DNA of 32,598 nucleotides from positions 1-32,598 of the forward strand of contig JAOTXY010000035.1 in NCBI GenBank assembly GCA_029862125.1, read 5' to 3'. Source of the stretch: Gammaproteobacteria bacterium. GTDB taxonomy: Bacteria > Pseudomonadota > Gammaproteobacteria > GCA-001735895. The notes under the pieces are model-generated. The model was not told where the DNA came from and made no database searches. It worked only from the letters and a program-made list of their open reading frames with translations. Of the stretch, positions 22,507 through 32,598 are shown in pieces (within the stretch, counting starts at the first letter, position 1; every line of letters begins with the position of its first letter). Position numbers and translations under genes: made by a program.

Positions 22507-25229
22507 CCCGCTTTGCCTTCTGCGTCCATAAGTTCCAGGTAGCGATCAACTTCCAGTTTTACGGCGGTTAACTCCTTGTTCAATTTCTGTACTGGTTTTT
22601 CTAGCGGAATATTACTGTCGCGTGCCAGATGCTTTTGAAAGCCGAGAATATTACGCTGCAATCTTGGCAGGCTCGCGTAGCAGGTAACACCATGGAGTTT
22701 ATGAGCAATGGCTGCAAGACGCTGCTGGTCAAGCTCGGCCAGGGCGCTTTCGAGTTGTTGTTGTTGATCAGGAATGTCGCGCTGCAAGATTTCAAATATC
22801 TGCTTGAGCAAAGACTCGTTGTCTGCCGACAGGGCTAAAGACCTCTCGTAGTCCACCGAACAATCCCCACTGGAATCGGCAGTATCGGCTATTTCGGCAT
22901 CGACTGCCTTGTGTACCGGTTCACCGTCGAGTAAGCAGCGAAACTTCTCTTCATCCAGAGGTTTGCCGAGAAAGTAGTCGAATCCCAGTTCAATCAGTCG
23001 TCCAGCCTCGTCGTTCAGGACATTAGCGGTTAATGCGACAATGGGAGTCTTGTCCCCGGGGTTATGCTCCCGCATCATTTGTAACAGGCTGACACCATCG
23101 ATATCGGGCATTTGTATGTCGAGAATGATGATGTCGAAAGGCTCTTTGTTATAGTATTTCAGAGCTTCAATCCCGTTTTCCGCTTCTACGACTTCGTGTC
23201 CCCAGAGACGGATGAGTTCGCCTGCCAGTTTTAGATTGACCTGGTTGTCATCGACCAGCAAGACTCGCTTTTGCCTGATCTGTAACTCGTTTTCGTCCAT
23301 TTCTTTTTCGGTTTCCTTTCCAGTTACCCTCGCGGCTATCGCTGCAACAGCCTGGCTGGTATTAATGATCGAAACAAACTCAATCCTGCCTGGACTGATT
23401 GCTGACTGGAAGCCTTCGTCGTAGTCCATGACCAATATGCGAGCGTTGCCGGTAACCTCCCGGGCAACGACTTTTTCAAGATCAATACTTAAGTGTCGGA
23501 TATCGAAAATCAGCAATTCTACATATGCAAGGTTACGCTGGATGCACTGCAGGACAGGATCGGTCCCTTTTTGATTATCGATCAGGAAAGATTCGGTATT
23601 GACTCCTGCCCGATCAAAAAGTGTGCGGGTTTCCATCAGGCAATAATTATCGGCGGCGAATACCAGGGCTCTTGGATTTTCTGCCTCATTGAGAACAACA
23701 GTCCCGGCCTTTTCTCCCAGGTCGAATGGCAGGTTCAGGGTGAATTTCGAGCCTTCGCCCGGCGTCGAAACCATGGTGATGTCGCCACCCATCAGGGTTG
23801 CCAGGTTTTTACTGATAACCAGGCCCAAACCGGTACCTGCGAAGCGTCTCGTGTCAGAACTTTCAACCTGGCTGAAAGCCTGAAACAGGGATTGCTGGTC
23901 TTGTTCTGAAATGCCAATCCCGCTGTCTTCCACCGTGATTTTAATATCGACCTGCTCGAAACTCCTGTCTTCGAGGCTCACTTTTATCACCACCCGGCCG
24001 TGATCGGTGAACTTGATCGCATTGCCGATAAGATTTAGCAGGATTTGTTTCAGTCTTAATTTATCACCGACGATCCAGCGTGGCGTGTCACTATAAATAA
24101 TCAGGTTCAAATCGATGCTTTTTGTTAATACATTGATGAAAAGTATGTCACGGGTTTGTTCGAGCACTTCGTAGAGATCAAATTCTTCATCCACGAGTTG
24201 TAATTTACCGGATTCCATTTTCGAGAAGTCCAGGATTTCATTGACGATATTGGTGAGGTCGCTGGTGGATTTCAGGATAATATCGACATAACGCTGCTGC
24301 GATTGTTCAAGACTGGATTGACTCAGTAAGCTGATGAAGCCCTTGATGCCATTGATCGGGGTTCGTATTTCATGGCTCATGTTGGCGAGAAACTCGGACT
24401 TGGTCCGGTTTGCCTTTTGCGCCTCATCACGCGCCAGACCCAGTTCCCGGTTTTTTGTTTCGAGGTTGGATATTGCTTCGTTGAGTTGTTGAGTAGCCTG
24501 CTGAATTCTCCGGTTCAAATGGCGTCGGTTGGCGAGCAAGGCATGGGTCATGCGATTGAAACCCTTCTGCAGCGCACCAATCTCGTTCGCCTCCAAAGGT
24601 TCAATCGTTTTGCCGAGTTGACCGGTTTCGACGTACTTCAAATGCTCCATCAAACCAAAAATAGGTTGCGTGATTCTGCGACTGATAATCACGGTCAGGA
24701 TCACTGCCATGATTAATATCATGATAAAGAACACGATCGAGTCGCTGATGATCAGCCCGGTCGTCTGCTTTAATTGCTGGCGTGAAATGTAAAGGTGTAC
24801 CCAGCCAAGAACACTAGTCGAGCGCGCATCATTATTGTCAGGCGCAAACACGTCAGAGTGCTCATTGCTTTGCGACTGAATGGTCTCGCGAGAGTAATAG
24901 TATTCGGCGACCTCGGATTGCTGAAAATCCTTGGAAGCTGATTCCGCAATCAGTTTACCTTGCTGATCGTAAATCGAGGCCAATACAATATTGTTGCTAC
25001 CGACAGATTGCTCCAGCAGATACTGGATTTGACTATCGTTACCTGTAAACAGGTTGAATTCGGAAGCACCGGCGATCTGGCGGGCGATGATCTGGCCTTT
25101 ACTCTGTAGTTGTTCATTGGCCTGCTCGATGCTGCCATTAATATGTTGATAGGTAAAAAGCAGGTCAATCAGAAACACCGGAATGAGCGTGATCAGCAGG
25201 ATCTGATACTTGATGCCGAGGCGTTTCAC
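22503..25229 (-). CDS. barA: hybrid sensor histidine kinase of the BarA/GacS type
   Basis: BarA/GacS autophosphorylates and passes phosphate through its own receiver and Hpt domains to a UvrY/GacA regulator, which controls CsrA-binding small RNAs. The 908 residues show two transmembrane segments (about 9-27 and 163-183) around a periplasmic domain of about 135 residues. A HAMP domain (about 184-236) and a coiled coil (about 240-275) follow, then HisKA with His286 (FLANMSHEIRTPINGIKG) and a HATPase domain (NAIKFTDHGR, DSGIGISEQDQQ, GTGLGLVISKNL). A degenerate receiver (about 525-640), a true receiver with Asp704 (IIILDIQMPDIDG) and an Hpt domain with His843 (AIAHKLHGVTCY) complete it. This is the BarA order and length (E. 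coli 918). It overlaps the upstream periplasmic gene by 4 bases. Confidence 0.93.
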   Translation of the reverse strand: MKRLGIKYQILLITLIPVFLIDLLFTYQHINGSIEQANEQLQSKGQIIARQIAGASEFNLFTGNDSQIQYLLEQSVGSNNIVLASIYDQQGKLIAESASKDFQQSEVAEYYYSRETIQSQSNEHSDVFAPDNNDARSTSVLGWVHLYISRQQLKQTTGLIISDSIVFFIMILIMAVILTVIISRRITQPIFGLMEHLKYVETGQLGKTIEPLEANEIGALQKGFNRMTHALLANRRHLNRRIQQATQQLNEAISNLETKNRELGLARDEAQKANRTKSEFLANMSHEIRTPINGIKGFISLLSQSSLEQSQQRYVDIILKSTSDLTNIVNEILDFSKMESGKLQLVDEEFDLYEVLEQTRDILFINVLTKSIDLNLIIYSDTPRWIVGDKLRLKQILLNLIGNAIKFTDHGRVVIKVSLEDRSFEQVDIKITVEDSGIGISEQDQQSLFQAFSQVESSDTRRFAGTGLGLVISKNLATLMGGDITMVSTPGEGSKFTLNLPFDLGEKAGTVVLNEAENPRALVFAADNYCLMETRTLFDRAGVNTESFLIDNQKGTDPVLQCIQRNLAYVELLIFDIRHLSIDLEKVVAREVTGNARILVMDYDEGFQSAISPGRIEFVSIINTSQAVAAIAARVTGKETEKEMDENELQIRQKRVLLVDDNQVNLKLAGELIRLWGHEVVEAENGIEALKYYNKEPFDIIILDIQMPDIDGVSLLQMMREHNPGDKTPIVALTANVLNDEAGRLIELGFDYFLGKPLDEEKFRCLLDGEPVHKAVDAEIADTADSSGDCSVDYERSLALSADNESLLKQIFEILQRDIPDQQQQLESALAELDQQRLAAIAHKLHGVTCYASLPRLQRNILGFQKHLARDSNIPLEKPVQKLNKELTAVKLEVDRYLELMDAEGKAG

Positions 25230-26137
25230 GGTTGCAACTCGTCTATTCTTGATCGCAGTTCACGTTCCTCGGGTAAATCAATTCCCAGCGCATCTGCAAC
25301 TCGCAAGTTAGTCGTTATGGTGTAAAACCTTGCAAATTGAAACGGGGGGCCATTGTGAACCCCGTTATTCAGCTTTTGATTTAATAGCAATGCCAGGTGT
25401 CTGCCAATGTCAACTGGAGATGAAAAAATTGATGCAATGGCACCTGATTTTACATGGGCCGGGGAATAGCTGATTGCCGGCTTACGATTCCGATAGCTGC
25501 TCAGCAACACACCTTTAAGCGTGTCACGATTGTAAATCGATTGTCGGGGTAGCATCAGCAGTACATCGTTTTGGTTCAGTAGGTCTCGCAACACCGGTAG
25601 CAGTTTATTGGCCTTATCTATGCGGTACTGATTTAACCGGAGCTGAAATTTGTCCAGGATTTGAGTTCGATACTGGTTGGGATCGATTCGGTTTGCCTCG
25701 ATAACACCGATGCTTTCAATGTCGAGCATGAGCTTGCAAAAGGCGAGATAACGATGCATTGGTTGATCGAGCACAATGGTCAGATGGTGATTAAGATTCA
25801 GCTCCTGGTATTGCTCCAGTGTGAGGTAGGCATTAATAGAATCTGCCTCGGTGTCGAGTTGATTGACCGCTTCAACCGCCGATTGACCGAGGGCGACAAA
25901 GAGATCGCTGCGGCTGATACGGGTCAACTCATCGCCAAGCTCTGTTGCCTTCAGCACCTTGAATCGTGCAGCTGGATCAACATGTTTCTTCAGGGTACTG
26001 ATGGTTTGATCGAAATAGGCGTTATCGCTACTTTTCACGATGATGACCTGGCCGATCACGGGTTGGGCCGCGAACATGCCGCAAACCAGCACCAGTAATA
26101 CGCTGAAAATTGATTCTTTAAATCGGCGATTTAGCAT
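25226..26137 (-). CDS. ABC substrate-binding-like periplasmic protein coupled to the BarA-like kinase
   Basis: This 303-residue protein starts with a signal peptide (KESIFSVLLVLVCGMFAAQPVIG). It continues with a two-lobed pattern that resembles the ABC_sub_bind / COG2984 substrate-binding group: SDLFVALGQSAVEAVNQL, SIGVIEANRIDPNQ, NQNDVLLMLPRQSIYNRDTL, RKPAISYSPAHVKSGAIASI. No permease or ATPase is near. I set the start at 26137, where GAGGA lies 8 bases upstream; the frame is open to 26305 but the added part has no signal peptide. Its last bases overlap the kinase start (ATGA), so the two are translated together. The likely role is to bind a periplasmic ligand and report it to the kinase; ligand and mechanism are unknown. 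Similarity is by pattern only. Confidence 0.72.
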   Translation of the reverse strand: MLNRRFKESIFSVLLVLVCGMFAAQPVIGQVIIVKSSDNAYFDQTISTLKKHVDPAARFKVLKATELGDELTRISRSDLFVALGQSAVEAVNQLDTEADSINAYLTLEQYQELNLNHHLTIVLDQPMHRYLAFCKLMLDIESIGVIEANRIDPNQYRTQILDKFQLRLNQYRIDKANKLLPVLRDLLNQNDVLLMLPRQSIYNRDTLKGVLLSSYRNRKPAISYSPAHVKSGAIASIFSSPVDIGRHLALLLNQKLNNGVHNGPPFQFARFYTITTNLRVADALGIDLPEERELRSRIDELQP

Positions 26138-26293
26138 GAATCCTTTCCTCAGACTCCTTGAAGTCACACTAGCCCGGTGGTTACTTTTCCTGATACTGGC
26201 AGGAGATGCAGGCAGTTGCTTTGGCGTGCCCGACGCTATTAAAGTAAAATCTTTTTCTAAGATTCCGTCCTGGCTGGTTTGTCTTTCTATTTT

Positions 26294-27178
26294 ATGTTTT
26301 TGCATGATTATATCGGAAATACCCCTCTGATAACATTACAGCGGCTTAACGCCGGAAATGGTAATCAGATTTCGGTAAAACTTGAGGGCAACAATCCCGC
26401 CGGCTCGGTCAAGGATCGTCCGGCCTATAGCATGATCCGGCATGCCGAGGCGCGTGGTGAAATCAGGCCGGGTGATGCACTGGTCGAAGCAACCAGCGGA
26501 AATACAGGAATTGCCCTGGCCATGGTAGCGGCAATGCGTGGTTACCGTATGACATTGATCATGCCCGATAACCTGAGCCATGAGCGACTTACTACGATGC
26601 GGGCATTTGGCGCCGAAATTATCCTTGTCACCCAGGAAGAGGGTATGATGAAGGCACGTGATATTGCCGAAGAAATGAATGCGCAGGGGAAAGCAAAGAT
26701 GCTCGATCAGTTTGCCAATCCGGATAATCCCCGTGCGCATTACGAAACCACTGCACCTGAGATATGGCAGCAGACGAAGCAGGGGATAACACACTTTGTC
26801 AGCGCCATGGGGACTACGGGTACAATCATGGGTTGTTCGCGATATTTCAGCGAGGTCAATTCGCAGATCGAGATAATCGGCGTGCAGCCCGCGGACGGGT
26901 CTTCCATTCCCGGCATCAGGCGTTGGCCGGTGGAATATGTGCCGCGCATATATAACCCCGAGGCTGTCGATCGAATCATCGACGTGTCGCGCGAAGAAGC
27001 CGAGGAATTCACCCGCGAGCTGGCCGCCAGGGAAGGTCTGTTTTGCGGTATTTCTTCGGGCGGCAACCTGTGCGCGAGCTTACGACTCGCGCAGGAATTG
27101 TCCGATGCCCATATCGTGACAATCATGTGCGATCGGGGTGATCGCTACCTGACAACCGAAGTTTTCGATAATCCCTGA
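26294..27178 (+). CDS. cysM: cysteine synthase B
   Basis: CysM is a PLP enzyme that makes cysteine from O-acetylserine and sulfide, and can also use thiosulfate. The start of the fold is DYIGNTPLITLQRLN, the PLP lysine is Lys40 in NPAGSVKDRPA, the substrate loop is EATSGNTGIAL, the phosphate-binding glycines are in SAMGTTGTIMG, and the late SSGGN serine is in FCGISSGGNLC. It has 294 residues from ATG 26294, close to E. coli CysM (303); TTG at 26279 would add five residues. It is divergent from the kinase pair. The CysM assignment over CysK rests on the RRWPVEYVPRIYN stretch and length, and on the fact that barA-cysM-rlmD clusters are common in this class. Confidence 0.92.
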   Translation: MFLHDYIGNTPLITLQRLNAGNGNQISVKLEGNNPAGSVKDRPAYSMIRHAEARGEIRPGDALVEATSGNTGIALAMVAAMRGYRMTLIMPDNLSHERLTTMRAFGAEIILVTQEEGMMKARDIAEEMNAQGKAKMLDQFANPDNPRAHYETTAPEIWQQTKQGITHFVSAMGTTGTIMGCSRYFSEVNSQIEIIGVQPADGSSIPGIRRWPVEYVPRIYNPEAVDRIIDVSREEAEEFTRELAAREGLFCGISSGGNLCASLRLAQELSDAHIVTIMCDRGDRYLTTEVFDNP

Positions 27179-27191
27179 GACAGGCTTGAAG

Positions 27192-27957
27192 ATGAACGTT
27201 CTAGTGTTCGATATTGAAACTATTCCCGACATTGATGGCTGTCGCAAGATATATGATCTGCACGGTCTGTCGGATGATGATGTTGCAAAAGCCGTATTCC
27301 AGATGCGGCGGCAGCAGTCAGGAAACGAGTTCCTGCGGCACTATTTGCATCGCATCGTTGCGATATCGGCGGTATTGCGCACCCGGGATCAGTTCAAGGT
27401 CTGGTCGCTGGGAGACGTCGACGCGAACGAACAGGATTTACTGCAGCGATTTTACGGTGGCATCGAACGCTATACACCTCGCCTTGTTTCCTGGAATGGC
27501 AGCGGCTTCGATTTACCCGTTATGCATTATCGAAGCTTGCTTTATCCTATCAACGCGGCGCACTACTGGGAGACCGGACAAAGCGATAACAGTTTTCGCT
27601 ACAACAACTATTTAAGCCGCTTCCACGAACGTCACACCGACCTGATGGATGTTTTAGCGGCCTACCAGCCGCGTGCCAGCGCCCCGCTGGATGAAATTGC
27701 CGGTCTTTGCGGTTTTCCGGGGAAAATGGGCATGAGTGGCTCCAAGGTCTGGGATGCCTATCAACAGGGCCAGATAAAAGAAATCAGGGATTATTGCGAA
27801 ACCGACGTGCTCAATACCTACCTCGTTTACCTAAATTTTGAGCGTAGCCGTGGCAATTACGATCAAACCCGGTACCAGGCCGAATGTCAGCTGGTCAGGG
27901 AAGAATTGAAAGCTTCGGGTCAGCAGCACCTGCTCGAATTTGAAGCCGCGTGGCACG

Positions 27958-27965
<8 letters not shown>
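27192..27965 (+). CDS. predicted 3'-5' exonuclease of the PolB type
   Basis: This 257-residue protein matches the predicted 3'-5' exonucleases related to the proofreading domain of DNA polymerase B (COG3298, DNA_pol_B_exo2). ExoI is LVFDIETIPD, with Asp7 and Glu9 as metal ligands; ExoII is in RLVSWNGSGFDLPVMHY; ExoIII is DYCETDVLNTYLVYLNF. No polymerase domain is present, so it acts alone or with another protein. The frame opens at TTG 27186, but ATG 27192 begins just before ExoI and is preferred. It is 13 bases after cysM, and rlmD starts inside its last codons. The nucleic-acid substrate is not known; a role in DNA repair or RNA trimming is inference. Confidence 0.85.
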
Positions 27966-29633
<1,668 letters not shown>

Positions 29634-29691
29634 TAAGGCTAAAAATTTATTACTCTTAGATTCCGTGGAACTCTAGATGTGAGTGAAAGCG

Positions 29692-31041
29692 ATGAGTGCG
29701 AATGCTAATTTTGAAAATGAGATTGCTGAACACGCGTCACATGGAGCTAAGGAAGATATAGCTGTCTCGGCAAGGCCAGGGGTGATCCTGTCCGAACCGC
29801 GTAACACCCGCGTGACCCCCTCTGTTGTAACTCAACTGGACCGCTGGATTGCCCGGCAAATGCTGGAAGTGGTGGGAAATCCGCCCATTGTGCTAATTCT
29901 CTGGGATGGCGTCGCGGTTACACCGCCGGTCACGAATCCGATCGCGACTATTCGCTACTACAATCGCAGTGCGATGATCAAAACCATTTTGAATCCCGAG
30001 CTTTATTTCGGCGATTTGTATTCGACCGGTCAGGCCACGGTTGAAGGCGATCTGGTCAGGTTTTCGGAGATTATCTATTCGAATCTCGAGGACGGCGGCA
30101 GAGGCGGCTGGTTTAAGCGAGCCATAATTTGGCTGGGACACCGACGCATTGCCAACTCTCACGATAAGGCCAAAGACAATATCTATCACCATTACGATAT
30201 CGGTAACGATTTCTACAGGTTATGGCTGGATACCGAGGTCATGCAGTATACCTGCGCCTATTTTTCGGATCCGGATATGACGCTCGAACAGGCGCAGGTG
30301 GCCAAATTGCACCATGTGTGCCGCAAGCTGCAGCTCAAGCCCGGCGATAGCGTTGTCGAAGCGGGCTGTGGCTGGGGTGGGCTGGCGCTTTTCATGGCCA
30401 AGCATTACGGTGTCAACGTCAAGGCCTACAACATTTCAAAAGAGCAGGTTGCGCATGCCCATAGCGTGGCGGAAAAGGAAGGCCTGGCCGACAAGGTTCA
30501 ATATGTCCTCGACGACTATCGCAACATCAAAGGCCAATTCGACGCCTTTGTCTCGGTCGGAATGCTGGAGCACGTCGGTAAAGCAGATTTCCCAACCCTG
30601 GGCAAGGTATTAGACCGCTGCCTGAAGCCGGAAGGACGGGGGCTGATCCATACGATTGGCCGTAACCGTCCGGCGCCGATGAATGCCTGGATAGAGCGTC
30701 GCATTTTCCCGGGTGCTTATCCGCCGAGCCTCAGGGAAATGATGAAGATATTCGAACCGAATAAGCTATCGATTCTCGACACCGAAAACCTGCGCCTGCA
30801 TTATTCGAGGACGCTGCAACACTGGCTACACCGATACGAGCAAAACACCGACAAAGTTCGTGCGCTGATGGACGAGGAATTTGTCAGGGCCTGGCGGCTC
30901 TATCTTGCCGGCTCGATCGCGGCTTTCAACGTGGGCGAGTTGCAGTTGTTCCAGGTTGTATTTTCAAGAAGCCGAAATAACCAGTTGCCCTGGTCGCGTG
31001 CTCACCTTTACCGGGAACAAGTCACTCAATCTGAGCCCTAA
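29692..31041 (+). CDS. CFA-type S-adenosylmethionine-dependent lipid methyltransferase (cyclopropane fatty acid synthase family)
   Basis: Enzymes of this family add a methylene or methyl group across the double bond of unsaturated acyl chains in phospholipids. The visible signatures are NIYHHYDIGNDFYRLWLD, MQYTCAYFSDPDMTLEQAQ, the S-adenosylmethionine site VVEAGCGWGGLALFMAKHYG, AYNISKEQVAHA, SVGMLEHVGKADF, LIHTIGRNR and LHYSRTLQHW. The Cys, Glu, His and Tyr positions that hold bicarbonate in E. coli Cfa appear present (in QYTCAYF, MLEHVG, IHTIG, HYSRT). It has 449 residues from ATG 29692, longer than E. coli Cfa (382) by an N-terminal part. The neighbour converging from the other side is an FAD oxidoreductase of BfaA/TmsA type, so the product may be a methyl-branched rather than a cyclopropane acid. 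It starts 58 bases after glnB. Confidence 0.88.
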   Translation: MSANANFENEIAEHASHGAKEDIAVSARPGVILSEPRNTRVTPSVVTQLDRWIARQMLEVVGNPPIVLILWDGVAVTPPVTNPIATIRYYNRSAMIKTILNPELYFGDLYSTGQATVEGDLVRFSEIIYSNLEDGGRGGWFKRAIIWLGHRRIANSHDKAKDNIYHHYDIGNDFYRLWLDTEVMQYTCAYFSDPDMTLEQAQVAKLHHVCRKLQLKPGDSVVEAGCGWGGLALFMAKHYGVNVKAYNISKEQVAHAHSVAEKEGLADKVQYVLDDYRNIKGQFDAFVSVGMLEHVGKADFPTLGKVLDRCLKPEGRGLIHTIGRNRPAPMNAWIERRIFPGAYPPSLREMMKIFEPNKLSILDTENLRLHYSRTLQHWLHRYEQNTDKVRALMDEEFVRAWRLYLAGSIAAFNVGELQLFQVVFSRSRNNQLPWSRAHLYREQVTQSEP

Positions 31042-31118
31042 CGGGAACTGACTGACGCCTGATTGTCGCGCTGTAAGAACTGCCGTGCGTTGGCCGATGG
31101 ATAATCCGACCAGGTAAT

Positions 31119-32456
31119 TTATTGCTTGAGTACGCACTTCTGGTAGAGGTTTTTGAGGCGATCCTGCGGGTCGTATTTCTGCTTGAGCTTGAAATACTGC
31201 TCACCATCGTATAGCTGCCAGAATTCGTCCTCGTCATAGTAGGCATCGGAATAGAGAGATTTAATGCCGCCTAGCTGGCTCACTTTTGCCTCTATTTTCC
31301 GGTTGAAATAGCCGCTTTCATGTTTGTCGGGGTTGGGCACGATATCCCAGAAACCGAAATTGATGAAAAGTCCGTCTCCATGGAGCGGATATAACGGGTA
31401 ACGCCGTGTCGCGTCATGGCCGCCGATAGGGCACATCCAGACCGGGCGAATTCCAATCTCGTCGACAAAAAAACGCAGAAAATCAGGCGCCTTCTCGATC
31501 GGGATGTCAACATCCTGGACCACCCCTTCCGGGTGGCGATCCAGCAGTTTATTGATGAATGCGGTGAACCCGACACGATTATTCCAACGCATGACCTTCT
31601 GATAGGAAATCGAGTTGAGCCGTTTTCGACCGAGGATTAGCCGCATCGGCAGGTTTTGCACAAACAGGTTTTTCGAGCACCAAAACCAGTCCGTATCCCA
31701 GCGCCAGATATAATCGTGAATGCTCAGGTAATCCTCGCTGCGTTCCCGGATCGAGCGAAAGAATATCTTCAGCCAGGTGTAATCGCTGGTGTAGGGCGCC
31801 GTATCGGTAAACCTGCCCAGGGTCAGGTAAAGCTCGCGATCATTGAAAATCGAGCCATCAATAAAATCCACGTCGCTTTTACTGGCCTCATTGACAGCAT
31901 AAAAGTAGTCGTCAATATCGGTATAACGCAAGTGTCGCAGCTCGACAAAAGGTTTAACCGGCATGGTGCGGGCGCTGAGTTTGAGAATGTAACCCAGTGT
32001 CCCGTAAGAGTTCGGAATGCCGAAGAACAGGTCGGCATGTTCGTTCTCGGGGGTGCAGGTAACGACTTCACCGTCGGCAAGCAGGATATCCATACTGGTT
32101 ACCGACTCATGCGGCAGGCCATGGCGAAAAGAAGATGACTCGATGCCGATACCCGAAACCGCGCCACCGATCGTAATTGATTTCAGTTGCGGCACGACCA
32201 GCGGCATGCAGTGTTGTTGCAGACAGGCCTCGGTAAGCCGCTCGTAAGTCGTCATACCCTCGACCTCAACGACCTGGTTTGCCGAATCGACAACCAGCAC
32301 CTGGTTAAGTGAGCGAACGTCAAGCTTTGGTCCGCCTGCTTTACCGCGGGTTCTGAACAGGTTGGATGTGGCTTTTTCAAGACGAACGGCTTCTGTGCTG
32401 TGACGCAGCTGGGCGCTTAAATCCTGTTTCTTTTGCTGGTAAGTCGAATGGGTCAT
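31119..32456 (-). CDS. FAD-binding oxidoreductase of the DHCR24 / BfaA(TmsA)-like group
   Basis: This 445-residue protein has an N-terminal PCMH-type FAD domain: FRTRGKAGGPKLDVRSLNQV, EVEGMTTYERLTEACLQQH, MPLVVPQLKSITIGGAVSG and IGIESSSFRHGLPHESVTSM. These stretches closely recall, from memory, the mycobacterial Rv0449c/BfaA/TmsA protein. That enzyme reduces the methylene double bond made by a partner methyltransferase to give 10-methyl fatty acids such as tuberculostearic acid. It is also related to DHCR24 sterol reductases. ATG 32456 is chosen because the frame further upstream runs through the tRNA gene. It is convergent with the lipid methyltransferase, with a 77-base gap lacking an obvious terminator. 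Plant-type sterol or sugar oxidases of the same superfamily are less likely given the VVPQLKSITIGGA stretch. Confidence 0.82.
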   Translation of the reverse strand: MTHSTYQQKKQDLSAQLRHSTEAVRLEKATSNLFRTRGKAGGPKLDVRSLNQVLVVDSANQVVEVEGMTTYERLTEACLQQHCMPLVVPQLKSITIGGAVSGIGIESSSFRHGLPHESVTSMDILLADGEVVTCTPENEHADLFFGIPNSYGTLGYILKLSARTMPVKPFVELRHLRYTDIDDYFYAVNEASKSDVDFIDGSIFNDRELYLTLGRFTDTAPYTSDYTWLKIFFRSIRERSEDYLSIHDYIWRWDTDWFWCSKNLFVQNLPMRLILGRKRLNSISYQKVMRWNNRVGFTAFINKLLDRHPEGVVQDVDIPIEKAPDFLRFFVDEIGIRPVWMCPIGGHDATRRYPLYPLHGDGLFINFGFWDIVPNPDKHESGYFNRKIEAKVSQLGGIKSLYSDAYYDEDEFWQLYDGEQYFKLKQKYDPQDRLKNLYQKCVLKQ

Positions 32457-32501
32457 AAAACAATCGTCAAGGGCAGGCTGTTTTGTTCGACAGGAAAATA
32501 G

Positions 32502-32578
32502 TGGTGTCCCCGGCAGGAATCGAACCTGCAACCTACGCCTTAGGAGGGCGTCGCGCTATCCAGTTGTGCCACGGGGAC
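32502..32578 (-). tRNA. tRNA-Arg (anticodon CCT)
   Basis: On the minus strand a full cloverleaf is visible: acceptor GTCCCCG pairing with CGGGGAC, a D arm around TGGCACAACTGGATAGCGC, an anticodon stem ACGCC/GGCGT with loop CTCCTAA (anticodon CCT, reading AGG), a short variable loop and a T arm with GGTTCGATTCC. The CCA end is encoded (32502-32504). The 3' end lies 45 bases before the FAD oxidoreductase start on the same strand. Confidence 0.96.
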
Positions 32579-32598
32579 ATCGTTTATAAATCAATAAG

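Noticed and set aside
26136-26330. Plus-strand frame with a signal-peptide-like stretch between the periplasmic gene and cysM
   Set aside because: It overlaps the cysM start in another frame and ends inside it, has no family resemblance and no good ribosome site.
31656-32138. 160-codon plus-strand ORF opposite the FAD oxidoreductase
   Set aside because: The minus-strand protein has clear FAD-domain motifs over the same bases; the plus-strand frame has none.
32456-32578. Possible genomic island inserted at the tRNA-Arg gene, beginning with the FAD oxidoreductase
   Set aside because: I saw no integrase, no repeat of the tRNA 3' end elsewhere in the window, and base use like the neighbours.

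Overview
The window looks like chromosomal core sequence from a gammaproteobacterium. The strongest evidence is the gene order nadB (divergent) / rpoE-rseA-rseB-rseC-degQ-type protease-lepA-lepB-rnc-era-recO-pdxJ-acpS, which is the sigma-E and ribonuclease III neighbourhood of that class, followed by a BarA/GacS-type kinase, cysM and rlmD. The lineage within the class cannot be fixed from this sequence. No phage, transposase, integrase, CRISPR array or rRNA operon is visible. Coding density is high and many neighbouring genes overlap by 4 bases.

Layout. 2-685: 3' end of pnp with a clear terminator. 857-4837 (minus): operon glnE-ilvE-small CHCC zinc-finger protein. 4838-7750: a spacer with a Fur-box-like site, then a two-gene ferric iron ABC importer (permease and ATPase) with no binding protein. 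7776-8138: small membrane protein of unknown function. 8154-9298 (minus): zinc-lid adenylate kinase and a YjbQ-family protein. 9299-9724: the only gene-free stretch over 300 bases; it holds two long-armed inverted-repeat elements. 9725-11341 (minus): nadB. 11411-15743: sigma-E regulon core (rpoE, rseA, rseB, rseC, DegQ/MucD-type protease). 15759-22506: glutaredoxin-like protein, lepA, lepB, DUF4845-type protein, rnc, era, recO, pdxJ, acpS. 22503-26137 (minus): hybrid histidine kinase preceded by an overlapping periplasmic-binding-like gene. 26294-29633: cysM, a PolB-type 3'-5' exonuclease, rlmD and a P-II protein. 29692-32456: a CFA-type lipid methyltransferase convergent with an FAD oxidoreductase of the actinobacterial BfaA/TmsA type. 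32502-32578 (minus): tRNA-Arg(CCT).

How the genes work together. The rpoE block encodes an envelope-stress circuit (sigma factor, anti-sigma, its periplasmic partner, RseC and a periplasmic protease) with a sigma-E-like promoter in front of rpoE. GlnE at one end and P-II at the other are both parts of nitrogen control. The three least ordinary items are the pair of structured repeats between yjbQ and nadB, the methyltransferase/FAD-reductase pair that suggests methyl-branched or related modified membrane fatty acids, and the BarA-like kinase translationally coupled to a periplasmic ligand-binding-like protein. Most functional names rest on recognised motifs and gene order; no database search was possible.
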